A stretch of 64,000 nt of DNA from Pseudomonadota bacterium (GCA_026388255.1 JAPLKC010000080.1:50808-114807); one strand, 5' to 3'; shown: positions 35,650-44,260, counted from the first letter of the stretch. Notes: generated from the letters alone by a model not told the origin. A program made the numbers and translations.

Positions 35650-36539
35650 AAGAAAAAAAGATAGGGGTTCTTATGGGAGGAAAATCTTCGGAAAGGGAGA
35701 TTTCCCTGAAGAGCGGAAAGGCAATTCTTCAGAGCCTCATACGTTGCGGTTACAACGCCGTAGGGATAGATGCGGAAAATAACCTTGTAGATAGTTTGAA
35801 AAAACAGAAAATTCAAGTTGTCTTCATTGCTCTTCACGGCAGATGGGGTGAGGACGGTACAGTACAGGGGCTTCTCGAAATGATGGGCATTCCCTATACC
35901 GGTTCAGGTGTGCTCGGTTCGGCTATCTCAATGGATAAGGGAATCATGAAGATGCTGCTGGACAGAATTGGTTTGCCTACTCCTGCCTATGCAGTTTGTC
36001 ATGCCGGAGATAAAGTTAAGTTCCCTGTGCCTTTTGTTGCAAAACCGGCCAACGAAGGCTCCACAATCGGTATATCAATTGTACGAAACATTAAAGAAAA
36101 GGATGAGGCTATCAAAAATGCTCTGAAATACGACAATAAAATCCTGATAGAGAAGTATATCCAGGGGCAGGAAATAACCGTCGGCATAGCAAATAATGAG
36201 GTTTTACCTGTAATTCAGGTAAAACCGTTAAAAGGGTTTTATGATTTTGAGGCAAAATACACCAAGGGGATGACGGAATACATCATACCTGCAAAGATCA
36301 GTAAAAAAGTTGAGAAAAGGGCGCAGGACTATGCCCTGACAGTATATAAAGCCTTTGGGCTTTCAGGGTGTGCCAGGATTGACATGATGGTAGATGGAGA
36401 TATCCCGCTTATAATAGATATCAATACCTCTCCGGGCATGACTGAAACATCCCTTGTGCCGAAGGCTTGGGAATATCTCGACAGGTCCTTTGACAACCTT
36501 GTTGAAGAAATTATTAAGGGGGCGTCTTTAAAAACATGA
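35646..36539 (+). CDS. ddl: D-alanine:D-alanine ligase
   Basis: 297 residues, DdlB length. It makes D-Ala-D-Ala for MurF. ATP-grasp signatures: LMGGKSSEREISLKSG at the N-terminus; HGRWGEDGTVQGLLEMMGIPYTGSG; PANEGSTIGISIV; and the metal-binding end DINTSPGMTETSLVP, where E-V/I-N-T-x-P-G is the norm and the first residue is Asp here. A Tyr in the specificity region (GIPYTGSG) argues for D-Ala, not D-Lac. It is overlapped by murB in front and by ftsQ behind (4 bp each). Confidence 0.95.
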   Translation: MKEKKIGVLMGGKSSEREISLKSGKAILQSLIRCGYNAVGIDAENNLVDSLKKQKIQVVFIALHGRWGEDGTVQGLLEMMGIPYTGSGVLGSAISMDKGIMKMLLDRIGLPTPAYAVCHAGDKVKFPVPFVAKPANEGSTIGISIVRNIKEKDEAIKNALKYDNKILIEKYIQGQEITVGIANNEVLPVIQVKPLKGFYDFEAKYTKGMTEYIIPAKISKKVEKRAQDYALTVYKAFGLSGCARIDMMVDGDIPLIIDINTSPGMTETSLVPKAWEYLDRSFDNLVEEIIKGASLKT

Positions 36540-37237
36540 AAAAAATCCTGTATATATTTTTTCTTGTGCCTGTATGTATTTTATCCATGCTAACGACAAT
36601 ATACATATTTTCAAAAGACGAGCCGTTGTTCTTCATAAAGAATATCAGAATAAACGGGGCAAGCCAGTTGGAAGATAATGATATTATGGGCAGGATATCC
36701 CCTTTTATGCGTGGGAACCTGTTCAGGATAGATGTTCAAAAGATCAAAGAGGTCGTTACGTCGCATCCATTTGTAAAAGAGGTAAGGATAAAGAGGGTTT
36801 TCCCCTTTTCCATTATTATAGACGTGAAAGAAAAAACGCCCTCTGCCCTATGGGTGAATAACGAGGGCGTTATCAGTGTACTTGATGAATACGGAGAACC
36901 TTATAAAAGGTTAACAAAAGGTGAAATAAAAAATATGTTTGTTATTAATGCCGGAAATAAGACGGATGTAAAGAGTCTATACAGGGAAACGAATGGCTGG
37001 ATTACAGAAGGAATTATCAAGAGAAATGCCATATCGGAAATTGCATATGACGAAGGCAGCGTGACGATTTTCGGCACAGAAGACGGGGTGGAGATAGTGC
37101 TCGGCAAGGAAGATCAGAAGGGAAGGCTGAAGAGGGCTATCTCTATCCTTGAAGACGCAAAAAAACGGGGACTCCTGATTAAGTGTATAGACGCAAGGTT
37201 TGAAAAAGGTGGAATCATCCAGGAAAGGAAGGGGTAA
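36536..37237 (+). CDS. ftsQ: Cell-division protein FtsQ
   Basis: 233 residues. Short cytoplasmic N-terminus, one membrane segment (LYIFFLVPVCILSMLTTIYI, about 4-23), then a periplasmic POTRA domain (FFIKNIRINGASQLEDNDIM to RVFPFSIIIDVKEKTPSALW). A beta domain typical of FtsQ/DivIB follows (IISVLDEYGEPYKRL-like, EDGVEIVLGKEDQKGRLKRA, IDARFEKGGIIQERK). FtsQ recruits FtsL/FtsB and through them FtsWI. Its presence shows the divisome scaffold is kept although FtsW and FtsI are absent from the cluster. It precedes ftsA by 3 bp. Confidence 0.92.
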   Translation: MKKILYIFFLVPVCILSMLTTIYIFSKDEPLFFIKNIRINGASQLEDNDIMGRISPFMRGNLFRIDVQKIKEVVTSHPFVKEVRIKRVFPFSIIIDVKEKTPSALWVNNEGVISVLDEYGEPYKRLTKGEIKNMFVINAGNKTDVKSLYRETNGWITEGIIKRNAISEIAYDEGSVTIFGTEDGVEIVLGKEDQKGRLKRAISILEDAKKRGLLIKCIDARFEKGGIIQERKG

Positions 37238-37240
37238 AAT

Positions 37241-38488
37241 ATGGATAGAGAAGACGAGCTTCTCGTAGGGGTCGATATTGGAACCACAAAGATATGTGTT
37301 GTTGTGGGGAAGGTAGTCGAGGGGAAGATAAACATAGTGGGCATAGGATCTTACCCTTCTACAGGCCTGCGAAAAGGTGTTGTTGTGAATATGGAAAGCA
37401 CTATTACTTCAATAAGAAAGGCTGTAGAAGAAGCCGAATTAATGGCAGGCATAAAGATCAACAACTGCCTGGCAGGCATAGGGGGCGCTCACATCAAGAG
37501 CTTTAACAGCAACGGTGTTGTTGCAATTAAAGAGAAAGAAGTGAAACACGATGATATAGCAAGGGCGATTGATGCTGCAAAGGCAATTGCAATACCGGCA
37601 GACAGAGAACTCCTTCATGTCATCCCCCAGGAATTTATCATAGACGACCAGGACGGGATACGGGACCCCCTTGGGATTACAGGGGTCAGGCTTGAGGTAA
37701 AGGTACATATTGTTACCGGCAGCGTCTCGTCTGCACAGAATATCATAAAGTGCTGTCGTATGGCAGGGCTTACAGTAGACGATATAATACTCGGGCAGCT
37801 TGCTTCATCGGAGGCAGTTCTCACGCCCGAAGAAAGAGAGATTGGCGTTGCTCTGGTTGATATCGGAGGCGGTACAAGTGATATTGCCGTATTTTCAACG
37901 GGCAGTATAAAACATACATCGGTTTTGCCCTATGGAGGCAATAGTATTACGAATGACATTGCCATCGGATTGCGAACACCTATTGATGATGCAGAAAAGA
38001 TAAAGAAGAAATACGGCTGCGCTTTTTCAAATATGATAGGTGCTAATGAAACCATTGAAGTCCCGAGCGTGGGCGGGAGAAAACCGAGAACACTTATGCG
38101 AAAAACCCTTGCAGACATAATAGAGCCCAGGGTTGAAGAAATATCCTCCATGATCTATGACGAGATCAAAAAATCAGGATTCGAAAGACTGCTTGCATCA
38201 GGCGTTGTCCTCACCGGAGGGTGTGCGAACCTTGAGGGCATTCCCGAGCTTGCCGAAAATATCTTCAACCTCCCTACAAGAAGGGGGTACCCTGTGGGCG
38301 TGGGCGGCCTTATTGATGTGGTTAATAATCCTATATATGCAACCGGGGTCGGGCTTCTTGTATATGGATTCAAGCATTCCAATATAAAGCGGCGCAAAAG
38401 GTATAATAGTAAGAAATCATTAAAGAAATTAATAAATAGTAATAATCTTCTCAACAGGATGAGGGAATGGTTTAAAGAAATTTTCTAA
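37241..38488 (+). CDS. ftsA: Cell-division protein FtsA
   Basis: 415 residues. Actin-like ATPase that tethers FtsZ to the membrane. Phosphate loops and motifs: LVGVDIGTTKICVVVG (phosphate 1), ALVDIGGGTSDIAVF (phosphate 2), VVLTGGCANLEGI (adenosine). The SHS2/1C domain is between about 85 and 165 (GIGGAHIKSFNSNGVVAIKE). The C-terminal end (LLNRMREWFKEIF) is an amphipathic helix, the membrane-targeting sequence. The basic linker before it is KRRKRYNSKKSLKKL. ftsZ follows after 12 bp. Confidence 0.97.
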   Translation: MDREDELLVGVDIGTTKICVVVGKVVEGKINIVGIGSYPSTGLRKGVVVNMESTITSIRKAVEEAELMAGIKINNCLAGIGGAHIKSFNSNGVVAIKEKEVKHDDIARAIDAAKAIAIPADRELLHVIPQEFIIDDQDGIRDPLGITGVRLEVKVHIVTGSVSSAQNIIKCCRMAGLTVDDIILGQLASSEAVLTPEEREIGVALVDIGGGTSDIAVFSTGSIKHTSVLPYGGNSITNDIAIGLRTPIDDAEKIKKKYGCAFSNMIGANETIEVPSVGGRKPRTLMRKTLADIIEPRVEEISSMIYDEIKKSGFERLLASGVVLTGGCANLEGIPELAENIFNLPTRRGYPVGVGGLIDVVNNPIYATGVGLLVYGFKHSNIKRRKRYNSKKSLKKLINSNNLLNRMREWFKEIF

Positions 38489-38500
38489 GGAGGTGTTGTT

Positions 38501-39655
38501 GTGAGCAGAGTCTTTTATATGGATGAGGATAACGGTTTTTCAGCAAAACTAAAGGTTGTAGGGGTTGGGGGCGGCGGATGTAATGCTTTAAACAACATGG
38601 TGGACGCAGGCGTTCCCGGTGTTGAGTTTATCGGAGTCAATACGGATGTCAAGTCCTTGAGTACATGTAAGGCTTCAGTTAAGATACAAATAGGAGGCAA
38701 ATTGACCAGGGGGCTCGGTGCAGGTGCGGACCCGGAGGTCGGCAGGAAGGCAGCCCTGGAAGATACGGAAAAGATTATCGAACACCTGAAGGGCGCTGAT
38801 ATGGTCTTTATTACGTGCGGGCTTGGAGGTGGCACCGGAACAGGCGCATCTGCAGTCATCGCGGAGATTTCAAGGGAACTGGGCGCCTTAACAGTAGCAA
38901 TTACGACAAAGCCCTTTTCTTTTGAAGGCAAAGACAGGATGAAACAGGCAGAAAACGGGGTAATCCAGTTAAAAACCCGAGTCGATTCTCTCATTACCAT
39001 ACCTAATCAGAGGCTTATGTCTATCGGCGGCAAACATATGACCATTATGGAAGCTTTTTTCAAGGCAGATGAGGTACTCCTCAATGCTGTCAGAAGTATA
39101 TCAGATTTGATAGTAGGGTCAGGCCATGTAGTTGTAGATTTTGCGGATGTAAGGACCATCATGAGTGAGCGAGGGATGGCAATCATGGGTATCGGGGAAT
39201 CCTCCGGTGAAAACAGGGCAAGGGATGCAGCCCAGAAGGCCATATCAAGTCCACTTCTTGAAGATATCTCTATTCACGGCGCAAGAGGGGTGCTGATAAA
39301 CGTAACAGGCAATAAAGACATGACCCTCCATGAGGTGCACGAAGCCTCCTCATTAATTCAGGAACAGGCGCACGATGAAGCAAAGATCATATGGGGACTT
39401 GTCTATGATGAGAGCATGGAAAATGCGATGAGGATAACGGTCATCGCCACCGGTTTCGAAGAAAAGGCTATCGTGGATGAGGATGTACCCGATATGTTCA
39501 GCAAAAGCAGGCTTTTTGAAAGCGAAGACCTGCCTCCCTTTATGAAGAAAAAGGTTGCAATAGACTACAAAGAAATAAAGATGAAAAGCGATATCATTGA
39601 TATTGACGACGACAGATACGATATCCCGACTTTTTTGAGGAAACAGGCCGACTGA
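38501..39655 (+). CDS. ftsZ: Cell-division GTPase FtsZ
   Basis: 384 residues from GTG 38501, preceded by AAGGAGGTG. Tubulin-like GTPase forming the Z-ring. Signatures: VVGVGGGGCNALNNM, GVNTDVKSL, the GTP loop GLGGGTGTGAS (about 107-117), and the T7 loop with its catalytic Asp residues near VVDFADVRTIM. The variable linker after about 320 is short. The last residues DIPTFLRKQAD are the conserved C-terminal peptide that contacts FtsA and ZipA-type partners. It is the last gene of the cluster; repeats follow it. Confidence 0.98.
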   Translation: MSRVFYMDEDNGFSAKLKVVGVGGGGCNALNNMVDAGVPGVEFIGVNTDVKSLSTCKASVKIQIGGKLTRGLGAGADPEVGRKAALEDTEKIIEHLKGADMVFITCGLGGGTGTGASAVIAEISRELGALTVAITTKPFSFEGKDRMKQAENGVIQLKTRVDSLITIPNQRLMSIGGKHMTIMEAFFKADEVLLNAVRSISDLIVGSGHVVVDFADVRTIMSERGMAIMGIGESSGENRARDAAQKAISSPLLEDISIHGARGVLINVTGNKDMTLHEVHEASSLIQEQAHDEAKIIWGLVYDESMENAMRITVIATGFEEKAIVDEDVPDMFSKSRLFESEDLPPFMKKKVAIDYKEIKMKSDIIDIDDDRYDIPTFLRKQAD

Positions 39656-39805
39656 TTTTGGATTTTGAATGTTGGATTTTGAATTGCGGATTTTGGAATA
39701 AAATGGTTCAAGCTGTTTAAACAGCATAGCATGCAATTTTGAATTATTATGAAAAAGGTTTTATGTAAATCCAAAATCCAGAGTCCAAAGTCCAAAACAA
39801 AGGCA
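39653..39805. repeat. GGATTTTG repeats after ftsZ running into the next gene
   Basis: The strand shown carries GGATTTTGAAT-type words at 39659-39695 and their reverse complement (AAATCCAAAATCC, GTCCAAAGTCCAAAAC) at 39767-39800. The second block is inside the start of the radical SAM gene. Such AT-rich heptad-like repeats are known intergenic elements in several anaerobes. Together the two blocks could form a large imperfect hairpin. A conserved AATTGC/GCAATT pair is also present. Confidence 0.6.
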
Positions 39806-41350
39806 CAACCAACAGGGCGCAAAGAGCTTCTTGCATCCGAGAACGGAACAATAGTAAAAAAATGGGGCAATAAAATCCATGTATGCGTGGTATTTCCGAA
39901 CACGTACTATATAGGCATGTCCAACCTCGCCGCCCATATCCTGTATAAAACACTCAATAGTTATGATGATGTTGTCTGCGAAAGGTGTTTTCTCGAAGAG
40001 AATGGTGAATGCGTATCCATTGAGAGCGGAAGGCCTCTTAAATCTTTTGAATGCATATTTTTTACAATATCCTTTGAAATGGATTTTATAAACATCCCGA
40101 AGATTTTACGTCTTTCTTCCATACCAGTATATTCTGAAGAAAGAAAAAAGAACGATCCCATCATTGTTGCCGGGGGTATCTGCGTGATTTCAAACCCGGA
40201 GCCCATCCACAGCTTTATTGACCTCTTTATCATGGGTGACATCGAGTCAACCATCCCGGATTTTATGGAAAAGTTCAGGGAAATGAGAGGCAAAGACAGG
40301 AAAGAAGCAATTGATGAATTGAGCAAATTCGATTGGGTCTATAATCCGGCAAGGCTCAGGGTTTCGTACCAGGAAGATGGGATTGTAGGGTCTTTTACGC
40401 CGGAAGATTTTATTGTAAAGATAAACAGGTATAGAGGTAAAACCCTGGGAACATCAGCCATTGTTGCGGAAAAGACTGAATTTTCCGATATGTTCCTCGT
40501 AGAAGGGACGCGTGGCTGTCCCTCAAAATGCCCCTTCTGCCTTTTAGGCAATTCCTACCGCTTTGTCTGCGATAAAATCCTCCCGCTTAAAACCGATATG
40601 GAGGATATTGGTATTATCGGGGGAGGAGTTTCGTTCCATCCGCATCTTGTAGAAATCACTACCGCGCTTAAAGCTGCCGGCAAGCGCGTCCATTTTCCTT
40701 CCTTAAGGCTTGATGAAATTCCGCTTTCAATTATAGAGCTTATGCGGGATGAGATTAAAACATTGACCTTCGGGATTGAGGCGGGCACGGAAAGACTGAG
40801 GGTCGTTATCGGCAAGCCCTTAACGGATCAGGAGATTTACGATAAATTAAGCGCCATACTGAAAATTAAGCCCTTTAATCTGAAACTCTATTTTATGATC
40901 GGCCTGCCCGGTGAGACGATGGAAGATATAGAGGGTATTGTGGAGCTTGTGAAACACGTTAAGCATATAATGGTTAAGGAAGGCGCAAAGAGAGGTTTTG
41001 TCGGCAGCGTTACCGTCCACGCGAGTCCCTTTGTCCCGAAGCCCTCCACCCCTTTTCAGCGGTTTCCCATGAACGATATAGATGAACTAAAGGACAAGAT
41101 TAACCGGTTAAAAAGATCTCTTGCCAAGGTTGATAACACATATTTTACCCATGAGTCGGTAAAGTACAGTTTTGTCCAGGCTGCACTTGCCCGGGGCGAC
41201 AGAAGGCTGAAAGATATTATTCTGAAATTTGCCGACAATGTGAGCTTAAGCAGAATCATGAAGGACAGCGCCATTAATCTGAATTTTTACGCACTGAGAG
41301 AGCGGGGCAAGGACGAGATTATGCCGTGGGATTTTATAAAGGTTCAGTAA
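39749..41350 (+). CDS. B12-binding-type radical SAM protein
   Basis: 533 residues. The N-terminal domain (about 40-190: VFPNTYYIGMSNLAAHILYK, GRPLKSFECIFFTISFEMDF, IVAGGICVISNPEPI) follows the pattern of cobalamin-binding-like radical SAM proteins related to TIGR03960. The radical SAM core has its cluster motif at C257-x3-C261-x2-C264 (GCPSKCPFC), then GGGVSFHP, FGIEAGTERLRVVIGKP and FMIGLPGETMEDI. The substrate is unknown. Residues about 7-22 (SKIQSPKSKTKAQPTG) are encoded by the repeat described in the previous entry, so the natural start may be further in, near RKELLASENG. Its position after ftsZ may be coincidental; no functional link is known. Confidence 0.82.
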   Translation: MKKVLCKSKIQSPKSKTKAQPTGRKELLASENGTIVKKWGNKIHVCVVFPNTYYIGMSNLAAHILYKTLNSYDDVVCERCFLEENGECVSIESGRPLKSFECIFFTISFEMDFINIPKILRLSSIPVYSEERKKNDPIIVAGGICVISNPEPIHSFIDLFIMGDIESTIPDFMEKFREMRGKDRKEAIDELSKFDWVYNPARLRVSYQEDGIVGSFTPEDFIVKINRYRGKTLGTSAIVAEKTEFSDMFLVEGTRGCPSKCPFCLLGNSYRFVCDKILPLKTDMEDIGIIGGGVSFHPHLVEITTALKAAGKRVHFPSLRLDEIPLSIIELMRDEIKTLTFGIEAGTERLRVVIGKPLTDQEIYDKLSAILKIKPFNLKLYFMIGLPGETMEDIEGIVELVKHVKHIMVKEGAKRGFVGSVTVHASPFVPKPSTPFQRFPMNDIDELKDKINRLKRSLAKVDNTYFTHESVKYSFVQAALARGDRRLKDIILKFADNVSLSRIMKDSAINLNFYALRERGKDEIMPWDFIKVQ

Positions 41351-41522
41351 TACTTTTCAGGTTGTTTTCTTAGCTGGTCAACGTCATGAAACAAATCCTC
41401 ATCTGCGGCGCTCTGCCGCGCCTTGCGATCCTCCGACGTACGTTAAGTATAGTTTTACGGGCTGCAAAGCTTGCATCTCATCTACATCTGAAGAATTTCT
41501 TCCATGACGTCGCCCACTCCAA

Positions 41523-41562
41523 GCCGGATTAGCACCAACCTTCGCGCTGGTGCTAATCCGGC
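41523..41562. repeat. Perfect 15-bp palindrome
   Basis: GCCGGATTAGCACCA (41523-41537) and TGGTGCTAATCCGGC (41548-41562) with a 10-base loop. The stem is strong and could act as a terminator for the radical SAM transcript, although A-runs, not T-runs, follow on this strand. A small insertion element end is the alternative. Confidence 0.6.
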
Positions 41563-41657
41563 AGAAAAAAGGAGGCTTTATACCAATAATGCGAATTGAT
41601 ATTAGAAAAGCTATTCACATTATTAGGAATGTCCCGATAGTCCCCTTCAAAAACAGC

Positions 41658-41684
41658 GTCATACCGGCGAAAGCCGGTATCCAG
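41658..41684. repeat. Common interspersed repeat (VIPAKAGIQ type)
   Basis: ATACCGGC GAAA GCCGGTAT (41661-41680), an 8-bp stem capped by a GAAA tetraloop, with GTC before and CCAG after. It is a widespread interspersed palindrome whose translation reads VIPAKAGIQ in many genomes. It resembles REP elements mobilised in trans by REP-associated transposases; none is encoded in this window. Confidence 0.75.
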
Positions 41685-41924
41685 AGGTGTTTAATTTTCT
41701 GGATGTTCAAACTAATTCAAATCCAATCGACAAATCCGGTGGAATAACGTTTATTCGGAGTTATCTTCTTTTATTAATAATCATCTGAATTGTAGTGTTA
41801 TCCAGTTAGGAGATCATGGAAAAAGCTGTTTAATTTTATCAATTTTATTGAATAATTACTTGAACATTGATATTATCCATAAAACTATATAATAACTGAT
41901 TATGCCCAAGGATAGAGATATAAG

Positions 41925-42119
41925 ATGAGCAAAATAATCAATAAAGAAAAAATGATGATCGTAGAATCCATCAACAGAAGACCGTATGGTGCTAAGTTGT
42001 CTGTTCTGCTTGATGATTCAACACGCATGATACTTCACGGTGAGGCATGTTTGTTGACCAATACCGGCTACATTGTCAAGGTCTGTCCAACAAAATCGCC
42101 ATCTACTAATGAATCCTAA
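41925..42119 (+). CDS. Hypothetical 64-residue protein
   Basis: 64 residues starting MSKIINKEKMMIVESINRRP, after AGGATAGAGAT. The short beta-like core (AKLSVLLDDSTRMILHGEACLLTNTGYIVKV) has no recognised domain. It precedes the HEPN gene by 33 bp on the same strand and may belong to the same unit. It is short and without homology evidence, so it may be spurious. Confidence 0.4.
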   Translation: MSKIINKEKMMIVESINRRPYGAKLSVLLDDSTRMILHGEACLLTNTGYIVKVCPTKSPSTNES

Positions 42120-42152
42120 ACTGCATCTGGGTTTCGAGCATGGGAAATCTTT

Positions 42153-42854
42153 GTGGAAGGATTCGCTACGGCAGGAGAAGCCGAGAAAAAGGGGCTTGAG
42201 ATAGCTTTTGGAATATTGTGGGGAGCAATCTCTGAAAACTACTCCGTTCGTCTTCAGTATCAGACTCCTCTGCCTTGCGTGGTCTATGACCGTTCAAGGC
42301 AAGGATCAGGCGCTTTTCTCACGGCAAGCGCCACCGTTATATTTGGAAAACCTCTGGCAAGTATTACAAATGCGATTGATGAAGGGCTTTCGTCCAAGGA
42401 AAGTGGTAATGAGAAGCTCATGCTGGCAATGGAGCTTTTTGCTTCCGCTAGGCAGGAATCAACGGAAAGATCACGCTTTATTGGCCTGGTTTCATCTCTG
42501 GAGCCTTTGGCAGAGCAGCAGGTCTTTACCCCTGAAATATCCACAGTGATAGATCATTTTAAGGGCCAGATCAAGGACTTGAAACTACCTTCCCGCATTG
42601 AGGCATCGTTGTTGGGGCAAACAGAGGGCCTATATACCGAGTCTGTTTCGAGTGCAATACGCAGACTAATCAATGAAACTCTGCCTGATGACAGTAAGGC
42701 ATTGCATGTCATAGAAGATGCCTACAATTTACGGAGCCGCATTCTGCACGACGGCACCACCGATGCGGATTTGAATCAAAAGAGTCGGGAAGTGGAGGCC
42801 GTTGTGAGGCAGGTTATCGCCTCCAGAGCCGCTCTTCGTCTTAGAGTACCATGA
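42153..42854 (+). CDS. HEPN-domain (Apea-like) protein
   Basis: 233 residues from GTG 42153. The C-terminal part (about 160-230: LYTESVSSAIRRLINETLPD, YNLRSRILHDG) fits an Apea-type HEPN domain with the R-x4-H motif at R194...H199, the catalytic signature of HEPN RNases. The N-terminal 150 residues are alpha-helical with no clear relative (ENYSVRLQYQTPLPCVVYD). HEPN nucleases are common toxins and effectors in anti-phage and abortive-infection systems. It precedes the PD-(D/E)xK gene by 134 bp, and the two may form a defence pair. RNase activity and pairing are inferences. Confidence 0.65.
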   Translation: MEGFATAGEAEKKGLEIAFGILWGAISENYSVRLQYQTPLPCVVYDRSRQGSGAFLTASATVIFGKPLASITNAIDEGLSSKESGNEKLMLAMELFASARQESTERSRFIGLVSSLEPLAEQQVFTPEISTVIDHFKGQIKDLKLPSRIEASLLGQTEGLYTESVSSAIRRLINETLPDDSKALHVIEDAYNLRSRILHDGTTDADLNQKSREVEAVVRQVIASRAALRLRVP

Positions 42855-42866
42855 ATCAAGTGCACG

Positions 42867-42926
42867 GCATAACCCGTGGATGGAGCCAATCGGCCATAAA
42901 GGGGCCTCTGGCTGATCCTGTTAGGC
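42867..42926. repeat. Imperfect hairpin ending in GTTAGGC, attC-like
   Basis: A 60-bp imperfect palindrome lies 12 bp after the HEPN gene. It begins GCATAAC (42867-42873) and ends GTTAGGC (42920-42926), which fits the integron R' consensus GTTRRRY exactly; the left half misses RYYYAAC by one base. Between them GGAT, AGCCA and GGCC pair with GGCC, TGGCT and ATCC, leaving one-sided bulges, as in folded attC sites. No integrase of the IntI type is in the window. A simple regulatory hairpin is the alternative. Confidence 0.35.
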
Positions 42927-42988
42927 ACAGAGATACTGACATGAATGAAACACGAGTTATGACGACATCATCATGAGGTGACTATAGA

Positions 42989-44260
42989 ATGGATCAGGAA
43001 ACACTAGAGGAAATTTGGGCCGAATTCTGCTTTCATTTGTCGGATAATGTTAGTCCAAGCATCAATGAGAATATCTTTGAACAAAAGGTATTGTTCACGC
43101 TGGAAAAGCTCCTTGGATGGAGTCAGTTCAAGGGGGAGATCAAGGTAAGGCCTTCGCTTCAGATCGGGCGTCAGAATTTCATAACCCCGGACATAGTACT
43201 ATACACCCCCGACAATAAGGCCGTCATTGTTTTGGAGATAAAAAGGCCTGTTGAAGACTTAGGTAGACCCGGGACTTTCGGACAGCTTCAGTCCTATATG
43301 CGCCAAACCAAGGCTGATTTCGGTTTTCTTGTAGGCAAAGAGATTCGTGTCTACTACGATGGGATTCTGAGCCCGAACGCCGATCCGCTCTTATTGTCCA
43401 AAATCCGCTTCAAAAGTGATTCTGCGGAAGGGACCGACTTTGTCGAGCTTTTCAATAGGGACAGTTTTATTGCGGGAAAATATGAATCGTATTTGAAAGC
43501 GCACATAGACCGATTACAGCAGGAACGGAAAATAGATGCCGTAAGAGAGCGTTTGCAATCTGAGGAAACCAGCCAGAGATTACTTAAACTCCTTCAGCAT
43601 GATATCACGGACGTAGAAACACAAATCCTGATGGAAGCAATGAAGGGCCTAATAATAAAGGTATCATACGGCAAAACTCTTCAGAACATAAGATCAGTAT
43701 CTCTTGGAATAGCAATATCAAACAAGCGGCAGGATTTTATTTTTGTCTGCAAAAACAAGGCTTCAGGAAAGTATTTCATCTATATAGAAGATCTTAAAGA
43801 TGATCATATTCGCCTAATCAATCCCGATGGCGGGCAAATTGACCTCAACGCCGACCTCTTTGAGGAGCCCAAGGACGAAACTGTTGACTATCTCCTATCT
43901 TACAAATTGATAAACGAAACGCAGCTTGGAAAATACCATCAATATGTGTCGTCGCAGCCCGAGGACCACGATACGGCAGTCGACCACAATTCGGATAAAG
44001 CGAAGACCACGAAGAGACTGCCATCTAACGGCAGTACCATGGGTCGAAAGAACCGTAGCCCCTCTGCTTATGAATGGAGCAGGGGGGTGCCTGAGTTGTC
44101 AAGAATCTCAGGCCGCGCTACTTGGAGAGCAATCTGCGACTACTTGAAGGTTTACGTAGGTGCGGACTCAGCGAGACGGGCACTAAAGGACTGGGCCAGA
44201 GAGAACCGACGCGGTTGGCCACCAATCCCTGAACCATTATCTCGGGGGAAAGGAACATGA
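42989..44260 (+). CDS. PD-(D/E)xK nuclease-fold protein (HsdR N-terminus-like)
   Basis: 423 residues. Residues about 25-120 resemble the HSDR_N_2-type domain seen at the N-terminus of type I restriction subunits and in stand-alone proteins. The active-site pattern is P67-D68...E83-x-K85 (TPDIVLYTPDNKAVIVLEIK), followed by a Gln motif (FGQLQSYMRQ). The middle is helical, and residues about 215-310 form a beta-rich domain (SLGIAISNKRQDFIFVCKNK). An Asp/Ser-rich linker leads to a small basic C-terminal domain (GRATWRAICDYLKVYVGADS), possibly DNA-binding. No ATPase or methylase partner is present. With the HEPN gene upstream it suggests defence; the target is unknown. Confidence 0.7.
   Translation: MDQETLEEIWAEFCFHLSDNVSPSINENIFEQKVLFTLEKLLGWSQFKGEIKVRPSLQIGRQNFITPDIVLYTPDNKAVIVLEIKRPVEDLGRPGTFGQLQSYMRQTKADFGFLVGKEIRVYYDGILSPNADPLLLSKIRFKSDSAEGTDFVELFNRDSFIAGKYESYLKAHIDRLQQERKIDAVRERLQSEETSQRLLKLLQHDITDVETQILMEAMKGLIIKVSYGKTLQNIRSVSLGIAISNKRQDFIFVCKNKASGKYFIYIEDLKDDHIRLINPDGGQIDLNADLFEEPKDETVDYLLSYKLINETQLGKYHQYVSSQPEDHDTAVDHNSDKAKTTKRLPSNGSTMGRKNRSPSAYEWSRGVPELSRISGRATWRAICDYLKVYVGADSARRALKDWARENRRGWPPIPEPLSRGKGT

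Larger units (their letters stand above)
41351..41924. other. 574-bp repeat-rich gap before the accessory island
   Basis: No gene was seen. It holds a GC-rich stretch with GGCGCTCTGCCGCGCC near 41408, a perfect 15-bp inverted repeat at 41523-41562 and a VIPAKAGIQ-type repeat at 41658-41684 (separate entries), then about 200 bp of AT-rich sequence with TTATCC words (near 41797 and 41875). The content is like other intergenic repeat dumps that mark the edge of a variable region. Confidence 0.5.

Noticed and set aside
38515..39000. 161-residue open frame antisense to ftsZ
   Set aside because: Shadow of a strongly conserved gene; low-complexity Pro/Ser-rich translation, no ribosome site.
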